The notes under the pieces were generated by a model. It was not told the DNA's origin. It saw nothing but the letters and a program-made list of their open reading frames with translations, and made no database searches. Of a DNA stretch of 9,339 nucleotides, positions 1-6,442 are shown piece by piece. The position numbers and the translations under genes were made by a program. Position 1 is the stretch's first letter. Each line of letters begins with the position of its first letter. The DNA is from Pseudomonadota bacterium (GTDB lineage Bacteria; Desulfobacterota; Desulfovibrionia; Desulfovibrionales; Desulfovibrionaceae): the NCBI GenBank assembly GCA_023450535.1, contig JAEXGX010000204.1, positions 1 to 9,339 of the forward strand, read 5' to 3'.

Positions 1-1211
1 CGCTGGGCATGGCCGGGCTGGCCTGGCAGGCGGGAACACCCGCATTCTGGTGGCTGGGCGGCGGGGCGTGCGGACTGTTTGTCCTGACCCTGTTTCTGGC
101 AAAGAAAGTGCGGGAAAGCGGCGCGCATACCATGCCGGAAATGGTCGACGCCTTTCTGGGCCGTGAGAGTACAGCGTCTCTTCCCCGCCCGATCCTTTCT
201 CCCCGCAGGCTGGTCGCCGCAGTCATCGTGCCCGCCTGGCTGGCCATTCTGGCCGCACAGTTTACGGCCATGGGCAGACTCACCTCCTCCCTGACCGGGC
301 TTGCGCCCGAAACCGCGCTTATCGCGGGGGCGGGGCTTATTGTCCTCTATGCCCTGCTGGGCGGGCAGGCCGCAGTCATCCGCAGTGACGTGCCGCAATT
401 CGCCATTTTACTGGCCGGGCTGGCCACGGCCTGCGCCTTCCTGCTTTTTCGGGACCCTTCGGCGCTGCGGGCCGCGCCGCTCGAATTGGTCAACGAATCC
501 TTTCCTCCGGCCCGGCTTGGCTATTTCATGGCCGTGATCGGCGGCAGTTATGTAGTCTGCCCCATGCTTTTCGGGCGCATCCTCAGCGCCAGAGATACCC
601 GCAGTGCGGTGACGGGCTGCCGCATCGGCGTGGCCGGGCTGCTGCTCTGCGCCGTGCTGGTCACCACCATCGGCATCGCCTGCCGGGGCTTTGTACCGCT
701 GGACTGCGCGCCGGACGCGGTGCTGTCTTCCGCCCTGGAAGGCATGCCCGCCTGGGCCTCGCTTATTCTGCTGCTGGCCCTGCTCAGCGCCGTACTCTCC
801 TCGGCGGATTCCTGCCTGATCACCGCTTCCACCGTATTATGCAATGACCTTCTGCCCTTGCGCGCAAAGGGAGGCGTCAGCCTCTGCCGCGCCGCCACGC
901 TGCTGCTCGGCCTTGCCGCCTATGTGCTGGCCACGCGCGGTCACGGCATCCTCGACCTCTTGCTCATGGCCAATGACATCTATGTCAGCGGAGTGGTCGC
1001 TCCGGTCTTCTGCGGCATGATCCTGCCCGCCGGACGCAGACCCGCTCCCGGTATCGCCATGCTGGCCGTGACCTGCGGGGGAGTGTTGGGGCTGGTTGCC
1101 GCCATGACGGGGAATCCCGCATTCGGCTACTGGGGCATGGGCATATCCGGCCTGATGGTACTGGCCGGAGCGCTGCGGCGAAACTCACTGCCCATTGCGG
1201 AAGAGCTTTAG
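1..1211 (+). CDS. Sodium:solute symporter family transporter, 5'-truncated by the window edge
   Basis: Inner-membrane secondary transporter of the SSS family (PutP/PanF type), expected to couple uptake of a small organic solute to sodium. The reading frame is open to the window edge (codons run from base 3), and the ATG at 9 lies inside what looks like the second membrane segment, so roughly the first 50-100 residues are missing. The visible 400 residues are almost entirely hydrophobic helices. An AKKVRESGAHTMPEM stretch matches the loop after TM2/TM3, and SAVLSSADSCLITAS (about residues 260-274) matches the family's TM9 sodium-site segment, where small and hydroxyl residues bind Na+. The stop is TAG at 1209-1211. 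It converges on the activase gene and faces the same way as the glycyl radical enzyme, so it may import that enzyme's substrate; this is inference from proximity. The exact substrate cannot be told. Confidence 0.9.
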   Translation, partial: LGMAGLAWQAGTPAFWWLGGGACGLFVLTLFLAKKVRESGAHTMPEMVDAFLGRESTASLPRPILSPRRLVAAVIVPAWLAILAAQFTAMGRLTSSLTGLAPETALIAGAGLIVLYALLGGQAAVIRSDVPQFAILLAGLATACAFLLFRDPSALRAAPLELVNESFPPARLGYFMAVIGGSYVVCPMLFGRILSARDTRSAVTGCRIGVAGLLLCAVLVTTIGIACRGFVPLDCAPDAVLSSALEGMPAWASLILLLALLSAVLSSADSCLITASTVLCNDLLPLRAKGGVSLCRAATLLLGLAAYVLATRGHGILDLLLMANDIYVSGVVAPVFCGMILPAGRRPAPGIAMLAVTCGGVLGLVAAMTGNPAFGYWGMGISGLMVLAGALRRNSLPIAEEL

Positions 1212-1226
1212 GAGTTTTTCATCTCA

Positions 1227-1272
1227 TTGGGGCTCTGCCCCAACCCCCGGCAGGGGGAATCATTCCCCCTGC
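1227..1272. terminator. Paired GC-rich hairpins between convergent genes
   Basis: Two perfect stem-loops lie back to back in the gap between the symporter and the convergent activase. The first, 1227-1243, is TTGGGGC/GCCCCAA with a TCT loop. The second, 1250-1272, is GCAGGGGGAA/TTCCCCCTGC with a TCA loop. No long T tract follows on either strand, so classical rho-independent action is uncertain. The position, 16 bases after the symporter stop and 28 before the activase stop, fits a bidirectional terminator or mRNA 3' end protector. Confidence 0.55.
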
Positions 1273-1299
1273 ACCCTCATCGGGCAGCGGCCCGCGTTA

Positions 1300-2190
1300 T
1301 CAACATATCGTCACTTTGAGGTCATGCCGGGCAAAGCGCTCCAGCGCGGCCGCCAGTTCTTCGGGCTGATATGGCTTCATCGCCGGGTCCGGCAGATTCA
1401 GCGCGGCATACTTGCTATGCCCGAAGGTATGGCAGGGCAATACATCGACCTCACGCTTCCCGTACTGGTGCAGAAACTCCGCCATAGCCGCGATATTCGC
1501 TTCCGTGTCGTTGATGCCGGGCATGAGCGGCACGCGGATATGCACCTCTTTTCCCGCTGCAAAAATACTGCGCAGATTTTCCAGAATCACCGCATTGTCC
1601 CGCCCGGTCAGGCGTTTGTGTTCCTCCGGGTCCATGTGCTTGCAGTCATAGAGGAACAGCTCGACCTTCTCCATGATCTTTCTGAAGCGATCCGGATCGC
1701 ACACGCCGCAGGTATCCAGGCAGATATGATAGCCCCTTCGCGCTGAGGCATCGAGCAACTCCAGCAGAAAATCCCCTGCGGCGCTGGGTTCGCCGCCGCC
1801 GAAGGTCACGCCGCCGCCTGAATTTCCGTAAAACAGACTGTCGCTGTCCACAACGCGCATGACCTCTTCCACGCTCATCCGCTTGCCGGACATTTCCCGT
1901 GCCCTGGTCGGACAGGTTTCCGCACAAACACCGCAATCCGTACACAGAGACCGATCCCGATTATAGGTATCGCCAACCCGAACCACCGCGCCATGCGGGC
2001 AGACTTGTTCGCATCTGCCGCACCCCGAGCAGAGATTGGCAAATACCATGAGCTGCGGTTTGAAACTCTGAGATTCCGGATTGCTGCACCAGGGGCAGTG
2101 CAAAGGACAGCCCTTGAGAAACACGGTTGTCCGCAATCCCGGCCCGTCCTTGGTGGACATCCTCTGAATATTGTATACGACGCCGTCCAT
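1300..2190 (-). CDS. Glycyl radical enzyme activating enzyme (radical SAM, two-ferredoxin-cluster type)
   Basis: Makes the glycyl radical on its partner enzyme by reductive cleavage of S-adenosylmethionine at a [4Fe-4S] cluster. Numbered from the start chosen here: DGPGLRTTVFLKGC leads into the radical-SAM cluster motif CxxxCxxC at C28, C32 and C35. Two ferredoxin-type motifs follow (C54/C57/C60/C64 and C83/C86/C89/C93), an insertion typical of activases for dehydratase/lyase-type glycyl radical enzymes and absent from the pyruvate formate-lyase activase. The SAM-binding GGE motif is in VTFGGGEP near residues 128-135. The length, 296 residues, is normal. The start at 2190 is preferred because AAAGGAG (2200-2206 on this strand) lies 9 bases upstream; an in-frame ATG at 2196 is the alternative but sits too close to it. 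It is transcribed divergently from the enzyme at 2552, its obvious substrate. Confidence 0.95.
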   Translation of the reverse strand: MDGVVYNIQRMSTKDGPGLRTTVFLKGCPLHCPWCSNPESQSFKPQLMVFANLCSGCGRCEQVCPHGAVVRVGDTYNRDRSLCTDCGVCAETCPTRAREMSGKRMSVEEVMRVVDSDSLFYGNSGGGVTFGGGEPSAAGDFLLELLDASARRGYHICLDTCGVCDPDRFRKIMEKVELFLYDCKHMDPEEHKRLTGRDNAVILENLRSIFAAGKEVHIRVPLMPGINDTEANIAAMAEFLHQYGKREVDVLPCHTFGHSKYAALNLPDPAMKPYQPEELAAALERFARHDLKVTIC

Positions 2191-2231
2191 ATTCATGCTC
2201 TCCTTTACAATATGGGGTTGCTGCACGGCCT

Positions 2232-2247
2232 TGCATTTTTGGTGCCG
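2232..2247 (-). promoter_or_regulatory. Possible sigma54 (-24/-12) promoter for the activase
   Basis: Reading the minus strand, CGGCACCAAAAATGCA has GG and GC separated by exactly 10 bases and matches 9 of the 12 fixed positions of the sigma54 consensus TGGCACG-N4-TTGCW. The predicted transcript start is near 2221, about 30 bases before the activase ATG, with the Shine-Dalgarno in between. It is weaker than the promoter at 2468, so it is tentative. Confidence 0.4.
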
Positions 2248-2310
2248 CTCCGGGCATTCCACCAACACCCGCACGCCAGAGAGTTGAGTTCTTCAGGCTT
2301 GACGCCGTTA

Positions 2311-2414
2311 CTGTACCCAAATCGGTACAGGTTGTACCAGCCAGAGGCAAAAGAGAGGCTGTATTTCGGTACACTTGTTTCTTCTTCCTGTAGCGACAAG
2401 CCTTCACATGTACC
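2311..2414. promoter_or_regulatory. Cluster of TGTACC-type operator or enhancer sites in the divergent control region
   Basis: Five GTAC tetramers fall within about 100 bases. The best element is a perfect inverted repeat, CTGTACC-N6-GGTACAG, at 2311-2330. A half-site TGTACC follows at 2333-2338, a shorter inverted repeat TGTA-N6-TACA at 2360-2373, and another TGTACC at 2409-2414. The design resembles the paired inverted repeats bound by sigma54 activators (the NtrC site is TGCACY-N5-GGTGCA), and the distances to the predicted start of the enzyme transcript near 2494 (about -185 to -80) fit upstream activating sites. The same cluster lies about -90 to -195 from the predicted activase start near 2221. 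The protein that binds is not in this window. Confidence 0.6.
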
Positions 2415-2437
2415 AAACACAAAAAAATATCTTTATT

Positions 2438-2450
2438 TTTCAACGGATTG
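2438..2450 (+). promoter_or_regulatory. Likely IHF-binding site
   Basis: TTTCAACGGATTG matches WATCAANNNNTTR at all fixed positions except the second, and an A/T tract (about 2419-2440) lies on its 5' side as in many IHF sites. It sits between the activator-site cluster and the -24/-12 promoter, where DNA bending usually helps sigma54 activators loop to the polymerase. Confidence 0.4.
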
Positions 2451-2467
2451 CATAACCATCGATGAAT

Positions 2468-2483
2468 TGGCAAGCCATTTGCA
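2468..2483 (+). promoter_or_regulatory. Sigma54 (-24/-12) promoter for the glycyl radical enzyme operon
   Basis: TGGCAAGCCATTTGCA matches 11 of 12 fixed positions of TGGCACG-N4-TTGCW, with the essential GG (2469-2470) and GC (2481-2482) exactly 10 bases apart. The transcript should start near 2494, leaving a leader of about 58 bases before the enzyme's ATG at 2552. Sigma54 dependence implies that an ATP-driven activator protein is needed, consistent with the repeats upstream. Confidence 0.75.
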
Positions 2484-2551
2484 ATAAGGGCACTGAAAAG
2501 GGAAACGCGGTTTTCCCGCCCCGGAAACACAAAAACGCCAGGAGGCTTGTT

Positions 2552-4960
2552 ATGGGATATGCAATTGATTGGGATAATCTGGAGCAGCGCATCAGCGATC
2601 AAAAGGCCGCTCTGCTCGACACTTCGCAGAACATGGACCCCGAACGTCTGAAGTTTCTGGTGGAAACCTACGACGAGTGCAAGGGCGAGAGTGTATTCAT
2701 CACCCGCGCCAAGTTGTTTGAAAAGGTGCTGACCAACAAGAAGATCTATCTGGATGGAAACCCCATCGTGGGCAGTCTGGCCGGCGGCCGCGCCATGATC
2801 TACGCCTACCCGGAATGGCAGTGCAACTGGGTCAAGGACGACCTTGATTCTGAAAAACTGGCCCTCTCTTCTCTGGGCGAAGTGCGCTTTTCCGAAGAAA
2901 CCAAGGAAGTCCTGAAAAAAGTCTACAAGGCCTGGAAGGGCAAGACCACGTATGACCGCGCCAACAAGCTCTACAAGGAACTCTATGGCGAAAACGCCGA
3001 GCTTCTGGTGAAGTGCGGCTGGATTTATCCGGTCAACGACAACTCCACCGGCTCCGGCGTGGCCGACTACCCCGCCGTGCTCAACAAGGGCATTCGCGGC
3101 ATTCTTGAGGAAGTCGACGCGGCGTATCAGGCTCTGCCCAAGCACGCAACCAACTGGTCCAAGATCGAATTCTATCGCGCCTGCAAGATCGCCCTCAACG
3201 CGGTGATCGCCTACGCGCACCGCTATGCCGACCTCGCCGAGGAAAGCGCCAAGGCGGAAAGCGACGAAAAGAAAAAGGCCGAACTTATGGAAATCGCCGA
3301 AGTTTGCCGCCGGGTTCCCGAACATCCGGCCCGTAACTTCCGCGAAGCCGTGCAGGCCTTCTGGTTCACACATTGCTGCATCGAAATCGAACAGTGCGGC
3401 TGCGGCCATTCCCTGGGACGTTACGGTCAATATATGTACCCCTTCTACAAGAAGGACATCGACGAAGGGAACCTGACCAAGGAACAGGTACTCTCCCTGC
3501 TGAAGTGCCAGTGGGTCAAGCATCTCGAAATCGCCGTGTATCAGGGCGACGCCTACGCCAAGGCATTTTCCGGCCACACGGGCCAGACTATTTCCCTGGG
3601 CGGCTACACCGCCGACGGCGACGACGCGTCCAACGAGCTGGAAGAACTGATCATGGACACTCAGATCGCCATGCACAACATCCAGCCCACGCTGGCGCTG
3701 TTCTACACCCCGAAGATGAAGCCGTCCTATCTGGAAAAAGCGGTGGAAGTCGTCCGCCACGGCAGTGGCCAGCCCCAGTTCATGAACATGGACGCTGCGG
3801 TTGCCCGTTCGCTGGTCCGCTTCGCTTCGCGCGGGATCACCCTGGACGAGGCACGCACCCTGCCCGTCATCTTCGGTTGCGTAGGTACCGGCATGCAGGG
3901 CAAGGGTTCCTATGTGACCTTTGAAGGCCAGCCCAACCTTGCCAAACTGGTTGAGTTCGCCATGTACAACGGTTATGACCCGCACACCCGCAAACAGGTC
4001 TTCCCTGAAGTCAAGGCGGCCGAAGATTGCGCCACCTTTGAAGAACTGTATCAGGCGCTGTTGGGCCATATGGATCACGCCTACGACGCACAGCGCAAAA
4101 TCAGCAACCTGGGCAACTGCACCCGCGAGGAAGTTGTCCCGAACATCTTCCGCTCCTGCCTGCTTGACGGCTGCATTGAAACGGGCCTGTGCGAAGAGGC
4201 TGGCGGTCCCAAGTATTCGCAGTCCCTGTGCATCACCGCCACGGGCATTGACGCCGTGAACTCCCTGTACGCCATCAAGCACCTGATCTATGACACCAAG
4301 AAACTCACCTGGGCACAGCTCAAGGAAGCGCTCGCGGCCAACTTCGAAGGCTACGAAGACATCCAGAAGATGTGCTACGATGCTCCCAAACACGGCAACG
4401 ACATTGAAGACGTGGATCAGCTCACCCGCCGCTTCTTCCGCGATGTCGAGCGCACCTACCGCTCGCACGGCCCGGACTACTTCGGCTACGAGGCGCACAT
4501 GGATCCCTTCTCGCTGTCCTATCACAACTACTTTGCCCCGATGACCGGCGCGCTCCCCAACGGCCGCAAGAAGGGCGTGGCCCTGACCGACGCCAGCGTT
4601 TCCGCCATGCCGGGCACCGACGTGAATGGCAGCACGGCGCTGATCAAGTCCGCCGCGCAGGCCATTGATACGGTTCGCAACAACTGTAACCACATGAACA
4701 TGAAGTTCCTGCCTTCCGCCCTTGAAGGTCCGAATGGCACCCGGATGCTGCTCAACCTGCTCAAGACCTACTTCGATCTCGGCGGCGGCCACATCCAGTT
4801 CAACTGCGTGGATTCCGAAACGCTGAAGGACGCGCAGGTCAACCCGCAGGAGTACAAGGATCTCGTGGTACGCGTGGCAGGGTTCTCCACCTACTTCACC
4901 CGCCTGTACAAGGGTGTGCAGGACGAAATCATCAAGCGTACCGAATACAAGAGCGCCTGA
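2552..4960 (+). CDS. Glycyl radical enzyme of the PFL/glycerol dehydratase superfamily, unusual GCVG active site, substrate unknown
   Basis: Cytoplasmic, oxygen-sensitive radical enzyme of 802 residues, a normal length. The PFL-like barrel fills most of the protein. The C-terminal glycyl radical loop reads VRVAGFSTYF, with Gly777 as the radical site 25 residues from the end, and is followed by the usual QDEIIKRTE. The catalytic cysteine is Cys443 in FGCVGTGMQGKG. Most dehydratases, choline lyase and isethionate sulfite-lyase have GCVE here, with Glu as the general base; Gly445 replaces it, and the second Cys of pyruvate formate-lyase is also absent (Gly442). The start at 2552 has AGGAGG six bases upstream; an upstream in-frame ATG at 2462 would overlap the predicted promoter. 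The activase is divergent next door. The substrate cannot be assigned: C-C, C-N, C-O and C-S lyases and decarboxylases all share this fold. Confidence 0.96.
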   Translation: MGYAIDWDNLEQRISDQKAALLDTSQNMDPERLKFLVETYDECKGESVFITRAKLFEKVLTNKKIYLDGNPIVGSLAGGRAMIYAYPEWQCNWVKDDLDSEKLALSSLGEVRFSEETKEVLKKVYKAWKGKTTYDRANKLYKELYGENAELLVKCGWIYPVNDNSTGSGVADYPAVLNKGIRGILEEVDAAYQALPKHATNWSKIEFYRACKIALNAVIAYAHRYADLAEESAKAESDEKKKAELMEIAEVCRRVPEHPARNFREAVQAFWFTHCCIEIEQCGCGHSLGRYGQYMYPFYKKDIDEGNLTKEQVLSLLKCQWVKHLEIAVYQGDAYAKAFSGHTGQTISLGGYTADGDDASNELEELIMDTQIAMHNIQPTLALFYTPKMKPSYLEKAVEVVRHGSGQPQFMNMDAAVARSLVRFASRGITLDEARTLPVIFGCVGTGMQGKGSYVTFEGQPNLAKLVEFAMYNGYDPHTRKQVFPEVKAAEDCATFEELYQALLGHMDHAYDAQRKISNLGNCTREEVVPNIFRSCLLDGCIETGLCEEAGGPKYSQSLCITATGIDAVNSLYAIKHLIYDTKKLTWAQLKEALAANFEGYEDIQKMCYDAPKHGNDIEDVDQLTRRFFRDVERTYRSHGPDYFGYEAHMDPFSLSYHNYFAPMTGALPNGRKKGVALTDASVSAMPGTDVNGSTALIKSAAQAIDTVRNNCNHMNMKFLPSALEGPNGTRMLLNLLKTYFDLGGGHIQFNCVDSETLKDAQVNPQEYKDLVVRVAGFSTYFTRLYKGVQDEIIKRTEYKSA

Positions 4961-4982
4961 TCATCTGCCCGTCTCCGAAGAA

Positions 4983-5017
4983 CGCCCCGCCCGTCTGTGC
5001 TCCAGGCGGGCGGGGCG
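4983..5017 (+). other. Strong GC-rich hairpin between enzyme and selenoprotein genes
   Basis: A perfect 11-bp stem, CGCCCCGCCCG (4983-4993) with CGGGCGGGGCG (5007-5017), encloses a 13-base loop. C-rich sequence, not T-rich, follows, so it does not look like an intrinsic terminator. It more likely protects the 3' end of the enzyme message or sets the ratio between enzyme and downstream gene expression. It begins 22 bases after the enzyme stop and ends 38 bases before the next ATG. Confidence 0.5.
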
Positions 5018-5055
5018 CCCCCCGGCAACCTCCATACCCAAAAGAGACATATACC

Positions 5056-5427
5056 ATGCTGGAAATCACCGTAGCTCCTGAAGTTCTTGAGAAGTTCAAG
5101 GAGCTGTTTGCAGAAGAAGATAACGAGGACGCCGTATTCCGCATCCGTGAAACGAAAGTAGGCGGCGGCTGAAAAAGCCACATGGAACTCCGTGTGAGTC
5201 TTGATGAACGTGAAGATCCCGATGAAGAGCAGGAAGTACAGATTGAAGGCCTGCCTTTTGTTGTCAGCGAAGACGTAATTGACTCCTACGGTCTGACTTA
5301 CGCCATTTTTGTAGGGGAAAACGGAATCCCCGGCGTCAGCTCTCCGATGCAGGGGAACCAGACCGCGCAAACGGAAGACGGAGCCAGCGGCGAAGGGACA
5401 TGCGCTTTGTCCAAAGCCGATAACTGA
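5056..5427 (+). CDS. HesB-like selenoprotein (in-frame TGA read as selenocysteine 39)
   Basis: Small HesB/IscA-related protein of 123 residues, of the kind linked to iron-sulfur cluster handling. The frame from ATG 5056 is interrupted only by TGA at 5170-5172, codon 39, in VGGG-Sec-KS, and continues open to 5427. The paralogue at 5581 has Cys39 at the same place and the two remain about 70% identical by eye on both sides of it, so a nonsense mutation is unlikely. HesB-like proteins with Sec or Cys at this position are a known family. The C-terminal CGCG of true IscA proteins is absent; one Cys116 lies near the end. A weak purine stretch (AAAGAGA, 5041-5047) precedes the start. An annotator that ignores recoding would call only the 81-residue piece from 5182 or nothing. 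Decoding would need selA, selB and selC elsewhere in the genome. Confidence 0.88.
5179..5196 (+). promoter_or_regulatory. Candidate bacterial SECIS hairpin
   Basis: Six bases after the TGA, CACATGG pairs fully with CCGTGTG (seven pairs including one U-G) around AACT. If the two G-C pairs next to the loop open, the loop begins with GG, as expected for SelB recognition. In the Cys paralogue the equivalent bases (5704-5721) make only five of seven pairs, which suggests the pairing is selected here and not just a by-product of the protein sequence. The loop is nearer the TGA than in E. coli fdhF. An alternative ACTC/GAGT stem (5187-5199) gives fdhF-like spacing but is shorter. Confidence 0.5.
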
Positions 5428-5580
5428 TTTCCGTTTCCGGGCATACTGCGCGCAATCCCCCTGCTTGTGTGACGGCTCCCTGGCGCATGCCGTTTTCTCC
5501 TGAGGGTATCTCCAGCCCCTCTCATGGGAACACAGGCGCACGAGAGGGAATTCATTACCTGTTCGAGGATGGAGCGCAGT

Positions 5581-5955
5581 ATGCTGAAGATTGCCATTGA
5601 TCCGAAAGTGCTTGCCAAATTCAGGGAGCTGCTGGCGGAAGAAGATAACGAAAACGCGGTGTTCCGCATTCGGGAAACGAAAGTCGGCGGGGGCTGCAAA
5701 AGCCGCGTAGAACTCCGCGTAAGCCCGGACGAGCGCGAAGACCCCACCGAAGAGCAGGAAATTCTGGTGGAAGGGCTGCCCTTTGTCGTAAGCAATGAAG
5801 TCATCGACTCTTATGGGCTGGAATATTCCATTTTTGCAGACGACCATGACATGCCTGCCGTCCGCTCCCCTTTGCAGCCCGCACAGACGGAATGCCCCAT
5901 AGCCAGGGCCAAGGCGGAAGCTGAAGCCAGAGCAAAAGCGAAGAAGGGAGAATAG
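5581..5955 (+). CDS. HesB-like protein, cysteine paralogue of the selenoprotein
   Basis: 124 residues, aligning without gaps to the upstream selenoprotein through about residue 98, including FRIRETKVGGG followed by Cys39 (TGC 5695-5697) where the neighbour has Sec. Shared blocks are DEREDP, EGLPFVVS and VIDSYGL. Cys105 lies near the C-terminus, which then ends in an Ala/Lys/Glu-rich tail (after about residue 108) that the others lack. The start at 5581 follows GGAG (5571-5574) with six bases between; upstream in-frame ATGs at 5524 and 5569 would add residues with no match in the paralogues. It likely has an iron-sulfur or metal-related role like its family, but the usual CGCG ligand motif is missing, so a canonical A-type carrier function is doubtful. 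The 153 bases before it hold no clear promoter. Confidence 0.88.
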   Translation: MLKIAIDPKVLAKFRELLAEEDNENAVFRIRETKVGGGCKSRVELRVSPDEREDPTEEQEILVEGLPFVVSNEVIDSYGLEYSIFADDHDMPAVRSPLQPAQTECPIARAKAEAEARAKAKKGE

Positions 5956-6024
5956 GCCGGAACAGGCGGCCTTGCCACTGGAACGTCATATTCGTCCCAT
6001 GCGGACGCGGAAAAACGCCCCCTG

Positions 6025-6043
6025 CCCGGCGGGAAACGCCGGG
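6025..6043 (+). other. Intercistronic hairpin between the second and third HesB-like genes
   Basis: CCCGGCG and CGCCGGG form a perfect 7-bp stem around GGAAA. No T tract follows, so it is probably an RNA stability element rather than a terminator. Confidence 0.3.
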
Positions 6044-6069
6044 AAGACCGATTATCGGACAAGTTCGCC

Positions 6070-6399
6070 ATGCTGCGTATCACTCTGACAAGTCAGGCGC
6101 GCGACGTACTGCGCAACATCCTGGCCCGGGAACGTGAAGGAGCCCCAAACGCCGTGTTCCGCATCCGGGAGACGCGGCGCGGCGCATACGATGACGCCGT
6201 GTACGAGCTCCGCCTCAGCCTTGACGAACAGACGGAAAATGACGAAATCGCAGTGTGCGGCGGTATGCCCTTTGTCGCCGACCGGGATTTCCTTGCCCTG
6301 AGCGGCGAGGCTCCCAGCTTTTACATTGTCACGGACAACGGCATACCCTCTGTCCAACCCTTCAGCCCATACTTCAAGCCGGCTTCATCTGCCAACTGA
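6070..6399 (+). CDS. HesB-like protein, third paralogue, lacking the Sec/Cys residue
   Basis: 109 residues, related to the two preceding proteins: AVFRIRET, then ELRLSLDE, GMPFVADRDF and DNGIPSV align with the same blocks. Between FRIRET and EL the spacing is exactly ten residues in all three, and Asp41 falls where the others have Sec39 or Cys39; the GGG before it is also lost (RRGAYDD). The only Cys is Cys63 in AVCGG, absent from the paralogues. The chemistry of the first two is therefore probably not shared; a partner or structural role is possible. The start at 6070 gives the same MLxIT beginning as the first paralogue, although the ribosome site is weak. It is followed after 43 bases by the TPR gene. 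Confidence 0.82.
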   Translation: MLRITLTSQARDVLRNILAREREGAPNAVFRIRETRRGAYDDAVYELRLSLDEQTENDEIAVCGGMPFVADRDFLALSGEAPSFYIVTDNGIPSVQPFSPYFKPASSAN

Positions 6400-6442
6400 C
6401 TCCGACGACGGAGCGGGGCTTAAAACCATAAAGAACACGTTG

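Noticed and set aside
548..898. 116-residue frame antisense to the symporter
   Set aside because: Shadow of the symporter's codon pattern, no domain features and no independent ribosome site evident.
2462..2551. Upstream ATG extending the glycyl radical enzyme by 30 residues
   Set aside because: It overlaps the -24/-12 element and would start before the predicted transcript start; ATG 2552 has an ideal AGGAGG.
1961..4792. 943-codon open frame on the minus strand across the enzyme gene and control region
   Set aside because: It is antisense to the well-supported glycyl radical enzyme and part of the activase, with no recognisable domains; a by-product of GC-rich codon usage.
2552..4960. Naming the enzyme isethionate sulfite-lyase or choline lyase from organism context
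   Set aside because: The CxE glutamate shared by those enzymes is absent (GCVG), and no other substrate-specific residues or neighbouring pathway genes support either name.
5170..5172. TGA as a nonsense mutation making a pseudogene
   Set aside because: Downstream codons remain conserved against the paralogue, the TGA replaces precisely the Cys, and a hairpin follows; Sec explains this better, though decoding genes are not visible here.
5182..5427. Ordinary 81-residue gene starting at ATG 5182
   Set aside because: The start lies inside the conserved HesB-like region; the paralogue shows the protein begins 42 codons upstream, across the TGA.
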